A stretch of DNA of 54,954 nucleotides. Source: an uncultured Clostridia bacterium. GTDB lineage: Bacteria; Bacillota; Clostridia; Christensenellales; CAG-917. Both the position numbers and the translations under genes were made by a program. Each line of letters begins with the position of its first letter. Position 1 is the stretch's first letter. The notes under the pieces were generated by a model, which did not search any database, was not told the origin of the DNA, and saw nothing but the letters and a program-made list of their open reading frames with translations. The stretch is from the NCBI GenBank assembly GCA_947382865.1, contig CANDBF010000004.1:1-54954 (forward strand). The letters run 5' to 3'. Shown here piece by piece: positions 30,768-39,515 of the stretch.

Positions 30768-32018
30768 TTACTGTTCTCTTATTATATCCGTCATACCGTA
30801 GTTTTTGACCTGTCCCACGAGCTTGAACGCCTCGTCGTAATTCTTTTGAGGGGCTCCCGCGTGAACGTAAGTCTTTCTTGTTATGACGAAGAAGAATTTG
30901 CCGTTTTCCGCGTCTATGGAATATTCTCCGACCATTACGTGAGTCTTGAATCGGGCTATTGCGCGCTTGCAGTATTCCAAGGACCTGTAATTGCTGCTCT
31001 CGTAAAGAGTGTTGCCCGACGGGTCGTACAGCGTATAATAGTATTCCTCGTTACCCTCCGCGTCCTTATCGTGCTCTATTACGTATTTGCCGTATATGAT
31101 AGCTTCGTCGAAGCCCTTGACCTTTTCGGGAGTTTTGCGCTCGTGCTTGGGAGTTTTAAGCGACAGGAAAGGTGCGGAAACCTTTTTGACGATAACCTCT
31201 TTCTTGTTCTTCTTTGCGGCGGCGTCGAGCTCGGCGCGCTTTGCCGCAAGTTTCGCCGCGACCTCGGGCGACGGCTCTCCCTCGTAATAGCAGGCGTCTT
31301 CGGGGTCGTAATACACTCCCTCGTAATCTCCGTCGTATCTCGACCAGTCGTCGGGCTTCTTCTTGGGAGTAACTTTCTTAGCCGCTTTCTTGGGCTTTGC
31401 AGGCTCTTCCGCAACTTCGACGGGCTCGGGCTTCTTTTCTTCAACCGCTACGGGCTCGACAACGGGTGCGGGGTCCAGTTCTTTGACGGGCTCCGACTCG
31501 ACAACAGGCTCGGACACGGGTTCGATGATAGGCTCGGGCACGGGTTCCGGAGCAGGCTCGGAAATCGGTTCCTCCTTTACGGATTCGAGTACGGGTTCGG
31601 AAACGGTTTCCTGAACGGGAGGCTCCTCTCTGACGGGCTCCGGCGCCGTCTCCTGTACGGGAACTACGACGGGCTCCGGCACGGGTGCGGGAGCTTGCTC
31701 GGGAGCAGACTCTCTTACGATGACGACTTGCTTTTCGGAATCCAGCTCGCCTTTCAGACGGCGTTTGGAGCGCAACCTGTCCTTCATATCGGCTATCTGC
31801 TGATTGAGGCGCATTTCCTCGCCCGTAATGCCGTATTCGGCAAAAAACTCGTCCTCCTGTCTGTCCTCCAAATCGTCCTTATGCTCTTTGAGAGACTTGA
31901 TACCGTTCAATATGACAACGACAAGAATAGCTACGGCGGCAAGCGCCACAGCAATCACCACTATCAGCGCCGCTACGCCTTCAAGTGCTCCGAATGTAAA
32001 GTTTTCAATAAATCCCAT
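30768..32018 (-). CDS. Membrane-anchored protein with DUF1508-like C-terminal domain
   Basis: A 416-residue protein of unknown function. One transmembrane helix lies near residues 16-40. A charged helical stretch follows (to about 90), then a long Pro/Glu/Val linker with EP repeats (about 95-225) of the kind that spans or holds distance in the cytoplasm or wall. A Lys/Ala stretch leads to a C-terminal domain (about 305-405) with GKYVIEHD...YYYTLYDPSGNTLYES and YRSLEYCKRAIARFK, which matches the pattern of DUF1508/YegP repeats. The second half-repeat (GEYSIDAENGKFFFVI) is present. The ATG at 32018 follows GGGGGA. It is monocistronic between its own promoter and terminator. Confidence 0.72.
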   Translation of the reverse strand: MGFIENFTFGALEGVAALIVVIAVALAAVAILVVVILNGIKSLKEHKDDLEDRQEDEFFAEYGITGEEMRLNQQIADMKDRLRSKRRLKGELDSEKQVVIVRESAPEQAPAPVPEPVVVPVQETAPEPVREEPPVQETVSEPVLESVKEEPISEPAPEPVPEPIIEPVSEPVVESEPVKELDPAPVVEPVAVEEKKPEPVEVAEEPAKPKKAAKKVTPKKKPDDWSRYDGDYEGVYYDPEDACYYEGEPSPEVAAKLAAKRAELDAAAKKNKKEVIVKKVSAPFLSLKTPKHERKTPEKVKGFDEAIIYGKYVIEHDKDAEGNEEYYYTLYDPSGNTLYESSNYRSLEYCKRAIARFKTHVMVGEYSIDAENGKFFFVITRKTYVHAGAPQKNYDEAFKLVGQVKNYGMTDIIREQ

Positions 32019-32057
32019 CAATGTCCCCCGCTGAAATTTACTATATTTCAATAAGAT

Positions 32058-32086
32058 ATTTTATCACATTAAGTTTGCGCGCGCAA
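32058..32086 (-). promoter_or_regulatory. Promoter of the DUF1508-like gene
   Basis: Minus strand TTGCGC (32081-32086), 17-bp spacer, extended -10 TGATAAAAT ending with TAAAAT at 32058-32063. It lies 39 bp before the ATG at 32018. Confidence 0.65.
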
Positions 32087-32214
32087 TATCTTTTTATTTT
32101 TTTCTTAATAGTAAAATATGTTACGAAACGTCCGAATTGCATATAATTGCGAAATTTCCTCGTATAACAACGGAATTTCAACAATCCGCGACGGACTGCT
32201 CCCCAATGTCGCGC

Positions 32215-33762
32215 TCAGGCAAGCGCGCACACCGCGCAAAGTATCACGGATAACGCAGTTGCCACAATTACCGTTATCGCCTTTGCTCTTCTGTTTATAA
32301 AAACGTATCTTGAAGCGAACAAAGCTATGATTTCAAAGCAAACGATCGCGCAGACTCCCGACGGCACGGGCACGCTCGCAAAGGACAGATTTCCGATAAG
32401 ACCTACGTAAACTCTGAACGGAATAAGCAGAAACCTCATTATGAAAACGAAGCCGCCGAAGGTCGTAATCAGCGAAAGCAAGGTGAGCGCCAATAGCGCA
32501 ATATACATCGCCATCATATAGGGAAGCACAATGAAATTGGCAAGTATAAACAAAACCGGCACTCTACCGAAGAAGTATGCAACAAGCGGCAGCGTCAAAA
32601 GATTTGCCGACAGCGATACGGCGCAGACCTCCGCCAACCTCTTTCCGAAACGCCGCTTCGGGCTCACCTTATTCACGATTTTCATACCTGTTCTTTTGAA
32701 AGGACCGTAAAATGCGAATATTCCGAGCACCGCAAAGAAAGACAGCAAAAATCCGACCTCCATAATCGCAGTGGGACGGAACAGCAATATAAGTATCGCG
32801 GCAAACGACAGCGCGGACAGATTGTCCCTTTTGCGCCCGAACGCGGAAGCGAAGGAAAATACCGCGCACATTATGAACGCTCTCAAAGAAGACGCGGTGA
32901 ACGAACATAGCGCCGAATAGAAAAACGTAAGCGCGGTTACTATGACAAAGGCTATTTTTGGATTTACCTTGAACTTTCTCAGCAGAAAATAGAGAGCGGC
33001 GGCAAGAGTCGTGATATGCAGACCGCTCACCGCGAGGACGTGCGCAAGTCCGCTTGCGGAAATATTGTCGTACAAATCGCCGTTCATCCCGCTTTTGTCG
33101 CCGAGTATAAGTGCCTGACAAATAGATGAGGTGTACTCGTCGGTGTTTTCGTAAAGAATACGTTTGATTTTCAGTTGAAGACTGAGCGGAAAAGTCGCGT
33201 CGCCGTCGCTCAGCTTTACGACTTCGGAGGCGGTCGCGTAATAACCTATGCCATTGGCGCGGTCGGAGGCATAGTAGGTATAAAATCTGACGTGCTCCTT
33301 GCCGACCAGTCTGCCCGTGAGCTTAACCGTGTCTCCCGCGTTGAAATCTATTTCAACCGTGCTCGGCATATTTACGAAGCAGTCGTATTTGAGCTTGTTT
33401 CCGTCGATGCGTATGTCGCTTGCATAAAAAGTCGCGCTGTCGCCATCTATAATGATTTCGCTCGCAACCTTTACGGTGAATTCGCCTGAGTAACCGCTCA
33501 TAATGTTTGCGTCGTAAATTGCGCTTGACGCGGTTATGCCGATGAGACCGATAAGCAATGCCAACGGAAGATATGCGAATTTTCTTACTTTCTTTACGAA
33601 AACAAAAGCTACCGTCAACAAAAAGGCGACGCAGCACATAGCGATTATGAAAGCTATGCTTTCGCCGTAGACGGCTTCGCCCAAAACAATGCCGAGGGCA
33701 AGCGAACCCGCGACTAAACACATCGGACGGTAATTGAAAATTCGCTTGCCTCTAATCTGCAT
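32215..33762 (-). CDS. ComEC/Rec2-family DNA-uptake channel without nuclease domain
   Basis: A 515-residue polytopic membrane protein of the ComEC/Rec2 family, which passes single-stranded DNA across the cytoplasmic membrane during transformation. The N-terminal part (about 1-190) has membrane helices and an OB-like DUF4131 region (FNAGDTVKLTGRLVG). The competence domain (about 200-440) contains the family hallmark SGLAHVLAVSGLHI and SFTASSLRAFIM. The metallo-beta-lactamase domain found at the C-terminus of many ComEC proteins is absent; the protein ends in a membrane helix. No other com genes are in the window, so function in uptake is uncertain. No strong ribosome binding site precedes the start. 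Confidence 0.87.
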   Translation of the reverse strand: MQIRGKRIFNYRPMCLVAGSLALGIVLGEAVYGESIAFIIAMCCVAFLLTVAFVFVKKVRKFAYLPLALLIGLIGITASSAIYDANIMSGYSGEFTVKVASEIIIDGDSATFYASDIRIDGNKLKYDCFVNMPSTVEIDFNAGDTVKLTGRLVGKEHVRFYTYYASDRANGIGYYATASEVVKLSDGDATFPLSLQLKIKRILYENTDEYTSSICQALILGDKSGMNGDLYDNISASGLAHVLAVSGLHITTLAAALYFLLRKFKVNPKIAFVIVTALTFFYSALCSFTASSLRAFIMCAVFSFASAFGRKRDNLSALSFAAILILLFRPTAIMEVGFLLSFFAVLGIFAFYGPFKRTGMKIVNKVSPKRRFGKRLAEVCAVSLSANLLTLPLVAYFFGRVPVLFILANFIVLPYMMAMYIALLALTLLSLITTFGGFVFIMRFLLIPFRVYVGLIGNLSFASVPVPSGVCAIVCFEIIALFASRYVFINRRAKAITVIVATALSVILCAVCALA

Positions 33763-33936
33763 AAAATCATTCTTATGTTCGCAAAATCGAAACTTTATAT
33801 GTCGTTTTGCATAAATAAACTTTTTCTTCTGTAATTTACGGCATATTTTATGCCATTAACATTATATCGGTATACGTCGTGTATCCGTCGAAATTTATGT
33901 CACGCGTTTTGGCGAGAAACAATCGACATAATTACG

Positions 33937-34278
33937 TCAGTTACGTCTGCCCGTTATCACAATGTCCGCGCCGAGTCCGAGCACGTCGGTTGCGACTACG
34001 TCGCCTATACGCACTCCGTCGCCGACCGTAAGTCCGCCGATAAATTCCACCACGTCCTTTATTCTGTCCTTAGGCACGTCGCAGCTAGTCTTGACCGAAG
34101 CCACCTCGCCGCTCTTTGTCCTTACGAGCGAGGTTATCGCGCGCTTGGGCTCACGATATTCTTCCGCGCCGTACAACTCTCCTCTTTTACAGGTGTTGCC
34201 GTTTACAATTATCTTGCCGTCGCGCTCCTCGACGGTGAGCGGACAGCCCATAGGGCACTTTATACAAATGGTATTCAT
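33937..34278 (-). CDS. DUF1667 protein, partner of flavin oxidoreductase
   Basis: A 113-residue protein with CIKCPMGCPL at the N-terminus and a further Cys in NTCKRG, a cysteine set suited to an iron-sulfur cluster or zinc. It matches the DUF1667 family, whose genes sit after GlpA-like and pyridine-nucleotide oxidoreductase genes in many Clostridia and Thermotogae. It overlaps the upstream oxidoreductase by 4 bp. A role as a small redox partner is a reasonable inference; nothing more specific can be read. Confidence 0.85.
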   Translation of the reverse strand: MNTICIKCPMGCPLTVEERDGKIIVNGNTCKRGELYGAEEYREPKRAITSLVRTKSGEVASVKTSCDVPKDRIKDVVEFIGGLTVGDGVRIGDVVATDVLGLGADIVITGRRN

Positions 34279-35519
34279 CTTTCCAACCTCACTAATACGT
34301 CGCCTTCAATCTCGCTTCTGTCAATTTCGAGACTGCCCATCTCGCCGGGGGCAAGCACCATAAACTTCCTTGAAAACAGTGTATTTCCTCCGCTTTCGGC
34401 TATCAGCTTACAGTTCTTGTACACGTCGCCTACGCGCAGGAATATTTTCACCTTTCCCTCGCCCTTGCTTATGCGCTGGGGAAGCGCGTATCTCACGCCG
34501 TCCGTCGCCTTGACGGATACGTATTCCGCGTCTTTCGCGCCGCCGTTTTTCGCGTACTCCGCGGCGGCTTTGCCTGCAATCTCCGCTTCTCTCGACACGT
34601 TGTCCACAAGGTCGTGCACGTGAAGCACGTTGCCGCAGGAGAACACTCCTTCAAGCGAGGTCATTCTGTTTTCGTCTACGACCGCGCCCTGTGTAACGCC
34701 GCTCATCTCTACGCTAAGCCCGCTCAGCAAATCGTTTTCGGGAATAAGTCCCACCGACAGCAAAAGCGTATCGCAGGATATATATTCCTCCTTTTCGAGG
34801 ATAGGTCTTCTGTTTTCGTCCACGGGCGCGTAGTATAAGCCCGTAAGCGCGGGAGAGCCCTCCACTCTTGTGACTGTGTGCGAATACTTTATAGGAATGT
34901 CATAATCGTCGAGGCATTGCACGATATTGCGTTTGAGTCCGCTCGAATACGGCATGAGTTCGATGACGAGCTTAACCTTCGCGCCCTCCGTCGTCATTCT
35001 GCGCGCCATAATAAGACCGATGTCGCCGCTTCCCAGTATGACGACCTCCTTGCCGACGAGATAACCGTCGATATTGCAAATCTTCTGCGCCATTCCCGCA
35101 GTATATATACCCGAGGGTCTGCTTCCCGCAAGCGCAATCGCGCCCGCCGTACGCTCCCTGCAACCCATCGCCAAAACGACCGCTTTCCCGTTTATGCGGC
35201 ATAGCCCCTCCGTCGGCGAAAGCACGGTGACGCGCTTATCGGCGTCGAGAGACAGCACCATACTTTCGAGCATAACGGTTATGTCCTCTTTTTCCACGAG
35301 CTTGCGGAATCTGTCCGCGTATTCGGGACCCGTCATCTCCTCTCCGAAATAGTGAAGTCCGAAGCCCTGATGTATGCACTGATTGAGTATGCCGCCGAGG
35401 CGCACGTCCCTTTCGAGAATGACTACGCTCGCGCCGTTTGCGCGCGCCGACAGAGCCGCCGCCATTCCCGCGGGTCCGCCGCCTATTATCACTACGTCAA
35501 AATCCAGATTGCGCATCAT
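34275..35519 (-). CDS. NAD(P)/FAD-dependent oxidoreductase
   Basis: A 414-residue flavoprotein with an N-terminal FAD-binding Rossmann motif (VVIIGGGPAGMAAALSA), a second dinucleotide-binding motif for NAD(P) near residue 155 (VVILGSGDIGLIMARR), and a C-terminal FAD segment (GVFSCGNVLHVHDL). It belongs to the group that pairs with GlpA-like dehydrogenases and DUF1667, and probably passes electrons from the dehydrogenase to a pyridine nucleotide or another carrier. Two adjacent ATG codons (35519 and 35516) follow GGAGG; the second has the better spacing. It overlaps the neighbouring genes by 4 bp on both sides. Confidence 0.88.
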   Translation of the reverse strand: MMRNLDFDVVIIGGGPAGMAAALSARANGASVVILERDVRLGGILNQCIHQGFGLHYFGEEMTGPEYADRFRKLVEKEDITVMLESMVLSLDADKRVTVLSPTEGLCRINGKAVVLAMGCRERTAGAIALAGSRPSGIYTAGMAQKICNIDGYLVGKEVVILGSGDIGLIMARRMTTEGAKVKLVIELMPYSSGLKRNIVQCLDDYDIPIKYSHTVTRVEGSPALTGLYYAPVDENRRPILEKEEYISCDTLLLSVGLIPENDLLSGLSVEMSGVTQGAVVDENRMTSLEGVFSCGNVLHVHDLVDNVSREAEIAGKAAAEYAKNGGAKDAEYVSVKATDGVRYALPQRISKGEGKVKIFLRVGDVYKNCKLIAESGGNTLFSRKFMVLAPGEMGSLEIDRSEIEGDVLVRLER

Positions 35520-36943
35520 TCCACCTCCTTGACTCTGTATCTAGCGATGGACGCGCCGCCGCCTTTTTTGACTTCGCTCAAAGGAATATTCAGCTCTCTC
35601 GATATGATTTCCATAACTCTGGGACCACAGAAGCCGCCCTGACATCTGCCCATTCCCGCGCGCGTTCTGCGCTTTACCGCGTCCACCGTCGTGGCGGCGA
35701 GAGGCGAATGTATCGCTTCCACTATCTCCGCTTCCGTCACCTTCTCGCAACGGCATACTATTCTGCCCCAAGCGCTGTCCTTTGCGATAAGCGCGTCAAT
35801 CTCCCCGTCGCTAAGCTCGGTAAGTCTCTTACGCTTAGGCATGACGCTAATCGTATTCTCCTTTTTCGCGGGATCTAGCTTGCCTGTTACAATATCCTCG
35901 ATATACTCCGCTATCGCGGGAGCGGATGAAAGCCCCGGCGAACAAATGCCTATCGCCATAATAAAGTTTTCCAGCACATCGGACTGCTTTATGACGAAAT
36001 CGTGCCCGATGAGCGTGCGCAAGCCCGCATATACGCGTATGCATTTGTTGAAAGCGGCGCACTTATACGATAGCGGCACGTTTGCGCGTATGCTGTCGAG
36101 GCTCTCCCTCGTTGTCGCCGTATCCGACGTGTCCGACGTATCGACGGCGGTCGGTCCGTAGATGACGTTGCCGTCCGCCGTAGGTGCGACCAGTATACCC
36201 TTGCCCGCCGCCGTCGGCAACGGGAAGATGACGGTATGTACGTTTTTGCGCTCGGAGTTGTCCAGTACGAAATAGTCGCCCCTGCGATAGGTCGTCTCAT
36301 AATGCTCCGCGCCCGCAAGGTCGTTTATCTCGGCTCCGTTCGCCCCCGCGCAGTTGACAACTATCTTGGATTCATACTCGCCGCTCGGAGTAGTCGCCAA
36401 ATAGCCGTTTGCCGTTTTCTTTATCGCCGTGACGGGAGAGCAAAGCTCTATCTTCGCGCCGTTGAGTATCGCCCTGTCCGCATACGCTATCGCAAGCTGA
36501 TAAGGCGAAATTATGCCTGCGGACGGCGCATATAGGCTGTACTCTATACAGTCTGCCACGTTCGGCTCTATGGCAAACGTCTGCTCTCTGTCTAAGATTT
36601 TCACCTCTACGCCGTTCTTCGCGGCTTTTTGCGCAAGAGCTTCCAGCTTATCTCTCTGTTCCGCGGTAGCGACGACTATCGAGCCGCATTTCAGATGCGG
36701 AACGTCAAGCTCCTGCGCATCGCGCCACATAAGCTCGTTGCCGCGCACGTTGAATCGCGCCTTTGCCGTACACGGGTCGCAGTCGTAGCCCGCGTGTACG
36801 ATTCCGCTGTTTGCGCGCGTCGTAAAGGAAGCTACGTCGTCCTCCTTTTCAAGGAGCAGGACGTTCATATTATAGCGCGCAAGCCTGTCAAGCACAGCCG
36901 TACCTATGACGCCTCCCCCTATAACAATGCAATCGTATATCAT
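35516..36943 (-). CDS. GlpA-like FAD-dependent dehydrogenase with 2Fe-2S BFD domain
   Basis: A 475-residue flavoprotein. The DAO-type FAD domain starts with YDCIVIGGGVIGTAVL and has TTRANSGIVHAGYD, like glycerol-3-phosphate dehydrogenases and L-2-hydroxyglutarate oxidases. The C-terminus carries a BFD-like [2Fe-2S] domain with CRCEKV and CQGGFC around residues 405-445. This domain order is that of anaerobic GlpA. Glycerol 3-phosphate is the likely substrate, but glpK and glpF are not nearby. The ATG at 36943 follows AGGAGA; the frame is open 19 codons further upstream. First gene of the three-gene flavoprotein operon, 117 bp after ppa. Confidence 0.87.
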   Translation of the reverse strand: MIYDCIVIGGGVIGTAVLDRLARYNMNVLLLEKEDDVASFTTRANSGIVHAGYDCDPCTAKARFNVRGNELMWRDAQELDVPHLKCGSIVVATAEQRDKLEALAQKAAKNGVEVKILDREQTFAIEPNVADCIEYSLYAPSAGIISPYQLAIAYADRAILNGAKIELCSPVTAIKKTANGYLATTPSGEYESKIVVNCAGANGAEINDLAGAEHYETTYRRGDYFVLDNSERKNVHTVIFPLPTAAGKGILVAPTADGNVIYGPTAVDTSDTSDTATTRESLDSIRANVPLSYKCAAFNKCIRVYAGLRTLIGHDFVIKQSDVLENFIMAIGICSPGLSSAPAIAEYIEDIVTGKLDPAKKENTISVMPKRKRLTELSDGEIDALIAKDSAWGRIVCRCEKVTEAEIVEAIHSPLAATTVDAVKRRTRAGMGRCQGGFCGPRVMEIISRELNIPLSEVKKGGGASIARYRVKEVE

Positions 36944-37060
36944 ATATTCTCCTTCGTCCAAGCAAACGCGAAACGAGACCGCGCCGCCGTAAAAGTTCAT
37001 TTAAGCAGACAACGGAGCATAATTTGAATTTGCTCCGTCGCTATAACGTTGAATATACCA

Positions 37061-37591
37061 TTATTTATGGAATTTCTTTTTGTACTCCGCGATATTCTCT
37101 TTGATAATCAGCTCCGCGTGCTCGCGGCTCTTGACCTGAAACACCGTCGTCTGCTTGCCTTCAAGCTGTTTATACACGCGGAAGAAGTGGGACATTTCCT
37201 CCATTATATGCTGGGGCAGCTCCTCTATTTCCTTGTACGTGTTCCACGTAGGATCCTTGTACGGAATTGCGATAATCTTATAATCCATCTCGTCGCTGTC
37301 CTGCATCATCATCACGCCTATGGGATAGCATCTGACGAGAGTAAGCGGCACAATAGGCTCCGAGCACAGCACGAGCACGTCGAGCGGGTCGTTGTCCTCC
37401 GAATACGTGAGCGGAATAAAGCCGTAGTTGGCGGGATAGTGAGTGGACGTATAGAGCACTCTGTCGAGTATAAGCGTGCCCGTGGCTTTATCGAGCTCAT
37501 ATTTGTTTTTGCTGCCCTTCGATATCTCGATTACCGCAAGAAAATCGGTCGGCGATATGCGAGACGGGTCTACGTCATGCCAAATGTTCAT
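37061..37591 (-). CDS. ppa: Inorganic pyrophosphatase, type I
   Basis: Hydrolyses pyrophosphate to drive biosynthetic reactions in the cytoplasm. The 176 residues contain the family I core: EISKGSKNKYELDK, YPANYGFIP and the metal-binding signature DNDPLDVLVL. An ATG 13 codons upstream (37630) exists, but AGGAGATTTT precedes the ATG at 37591. It has a perfect consensus promoter. An 8-bp inverted repeat at 37012-37038 follows the stop but lacks a T tract, so read-through into the GlpA-like operon is possible. Confidence 0.95.
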   Translation of the reverse strand: MNIWHDVDPSRISPTDFLAVIEISKGSKNKYELDKATGTLILDRVLYTSTHYPANYGFIPLTYSEDNDPLDVLVLCSEPIVPLTLVRCYPIGVMMMQDSDEMDYKIIAIPYKDPTWNTYKEIEELPQHIMEEMSHFFRVYKQLEGKQTTVFQVKSREHAELIIKENIAEYKKKFHK

Positions 37592-37648
37592 AAAATCTCC
37601 TATTCGCGTTCCGCACAAACGAAACCGCAATACCCTTTTGTTGCCACT

Positions 37649-37677
37649 ATTATAAAATTATAATAATAAGTTGTCAA
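37649..37677 (-). promoter_or_regulatory. Consensus promoter for ppa
   Basis: Minus strand TTGACA (37672-37677), 17-bp spacer, TATAAT (37649-37654), a perfect sigma-A match about 58 bp before the start codon. Confidence 0.85.
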
Positions 37678-37869
37678 TAAGAAGCGCAGATTTGAATGCT
37701 TTATATTTTACGATTCAACGCCCTTCTCCCGATATTAAACGTTGCAATCACGAGGTAACTGCTGTACCAACATATATAAAGTAAACAATTCCGAGTTCCG
37801 TCAAAAAAAATGCGGCGATTTGCATAAACCGATTGACGGAGATTTCTTGAAATATCCTTTTAGAATATC
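37678..37869. other. Gene-free spacer with one long-range inverted repeat
   Basis: No open frame or RNA gene is recognised. The only structure noted is TCCGTCAA (37797-37804) facing TTGACGGA (37833-37840) across a 28-base loop. The sequence is otherwise AT-rich. Confidence 0.4.
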
Positions 37870-37896
37870 GAAAACGGCACACTATGTGCCGTTTTC
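37870..37896 (-). terminator. Terminator of the M20 peptidase gene
   Basis: GAAAACGGCACA-CTA-TGTGCCGTTTTC, a 12-bp stem about 75 bp after the stop codon, with TTTTC on both sides. Confidence 0.7.
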
Positions 37897-37971
37897 TTCA
37901 TCTTTTGCGATTCAATAACCTTTCGTACTTTTGTAATCTTCCGTGAAAAATCCGAATGTAAATTAAGTAAT

Positions 37972-39285
37972 CTATTTCACCATTTGCAAAAAGTTTTTGA
38001 AGAAGCCGACGGTCTGTCCTATCGACTCGATATCCACGTTTTCATTGGAGGCGTGCATTCCGCCCAGCTGCTCCATGGTGAGCCTGCAAGGCGTACAGCG
38101 TATTGCTGTGTCCGAAATCTCCTGCATAGTACGACAGTCCGTGCCGCCGAACATATAGTACGGCACGACCGCAACGTCCGGATAGGTCTTTTTCACCGCT
38201 TCGGCAAAAGTTTTATAGCCGTCGCTCGTCAGATTTACCATGGGAGAGGCTTCCCTGCTCTTTACGACCTGCATATCCACGTCGAATTTCTTTGCGATTT
38301 TGCGCAGCTTCTTGAAGCACTTTTCCGCCGTATCGTTGGGGGATATCCTGAGATTTGCGTTTACCCAAGCCTCCTGCGGAATAATATTAGGCGCTGTCGC
38401 TCCGTCAGTCATTGTGAATACCATTGTCGTCGCAAACATAGCCGAACCGTACGAGCCGCCGTATTTGTGCGCGAGCTTTGCAAATACAGACGTTCCGCCG
38501 AAGCACTTCGCTATAAATTTGAGCCCAGGGGTCAGAACCTCTCCTAATCCCTTGACCATTGCGGTTGCGGGAGCGGTTTTCTTCGGCTTGAACAGAGTAA
38601 GCTTCTCGCAATACGCAATAAGCGCGCCGAGTCTGGCTATGGGAGAATTCTTTGGCGGCTGAGAGCTGTGTCCGCCTTTGCCTCTGGCAATAAACTTCAC
38701 GTCGGCATAGCCCTTTTCCAAAATTCCGACAGCGCATATATCCTTTGTAACCTGCTCCGCCGGCTTTTTAATAATCGCGCCGCCCTCGTCGACTACTATG
38801 TACGGCTTCACTCCGTGCGCTTTGAACCAATCCCTTGCCATCTCTGCGCCGGGTCCCGAATTCTCCTCGCAGTCGCTGTACGAGAGATATACGTCGTAAG
38901 CGGGAACATATCCGTTTTCAATCAGCTCGTCTACGGCTTGAATGGTACAAAACAGCGTATTCTTGCAATCCATTGTGCCTCGTCCGTACACCCTGCCGTC
39001 TTCCACGGTCGCGCTGAACGGCTCGTATTTCCAATCCCCGCCGACCGCGGGAACCACGTCCTGATGCGCCATGAGCACAACGGGCTTTTCACTCGATTTG
39101 CCCGTCCATTTATACAGCAGAACGTCTCTGCCCAGCTCTATTTTTTCACATTTCTCCGCCACGTTGGGGAATTCCTCGTCCAGCACTTTATGAAACGCTT
39201 CAAAATACTCATGTCCGCTGTCCGTAACCGTCGGACACTGAATAAGTCTTCTGAAGCTGTCAACATATCCGTTTTGGTTTTTCAC
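37972..39285 (-). CDS. M20-family metallopeptidase
   Basis: A 437-residue zinc hydrolase of the M20 family, closest in pattern to carboxypeptidase PM20D1/dipeptidase-like members. Motifs are LMAHQDVVP (first metal His and catalytic Asp), GRGTMDCKN (bridging Asp), SDCEENSGPG (general base Glu and metal Glu) and MFGGTDCRTM near the C-terminus, with the dimerisation domain (about 180-320) in between. No signal peptide, so it is intracellular and probably clips small peptides or N-acyl amino acids. The start is a GTG preceded by AGAGGTG. Its promoter is close to perfect and it is monocistronic. Confidence 0.88.
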   Translation of the reverse strand: MKNQNGYVDSFRRLIQCPTVTDSGHEYFEAFHKVLDEEFPNVAEKCEKIELGRDVLLYKWTGKSSEKPVVLMAHQDVVPAVGGDWKYEPFSATVEDGRVYGRGTMDCKNTLFCTIQAVDELIENGYVPAYDVYLSYSDCEENSGPGAEMARDWFKAHGVKPYIVVDEGGAIIKKPAEQVTKDICAVGILEKGYADVKFIARGKGGHSSQPPKNSPIARLGALIAYCEKLTLFKPKKTAPATAMVKGLGEVLTPGLKFIAKCFGGTSVFAKLAHKYGGSYGSAMFATTMVFTMTDGATAPNIIPQEAWVNANLRISPNDTAEKCFKKLRKIAKKFDVDMQVVKSREASPMVNLTSDGYKTFAEAVKKTYPDVAVVPYYMFGGTDCRTMQEISDTAIRCTPCRLTMEQLGGMHASNENVDIESIGQTVGFFKNFLQMVK

Positions 39286-39314
39286 GTTTACACCTCTGTC
39301 TTTATGTTTTTAAT

Positions 39315-39343
39315 ATTATAGACCTAGCGTATATTTAAGTCAA
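39315..39343 (-). promoter_or_regulatory. Promoter of the M20 peptidase gene
   Basis: Minus strand TTGACT (39338-39343), 17-bp spacer, TATAAT (39315-39320), 30 bp before the GTG start. Confidence 0.8.
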
Positions 39344-39434
39344 ACGTTACGAACGAGCTTAATAATTTTCAATACATACAAAGTTAAAAGAGTAAAAATC
39401 CTTACTAAACAGTAGTAATTTTTCTAATTTCAAG

Positions 39435-39477
39435 CAAATATACACGATACGTGTATTACACGTATCGTGTATATTTG
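39435..39477. other. Perfect 19-bp-arm palindrome, orphan hairpin
   Basis: A perfect inverted repeat around a TATTA loop (arms 39435-39453 and 39459-39477), followed on the plus strand by a run of seven T. It looks like a plus-strand terminator, but no plus-strand gene ends here; it stands upstream of the M20 promoter. Confidence 0.7.
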
Positions 39478-39515
39478 TTGATTTTTTTAATTTGCAGTGT
39501 ATATAAGAACTTAAT

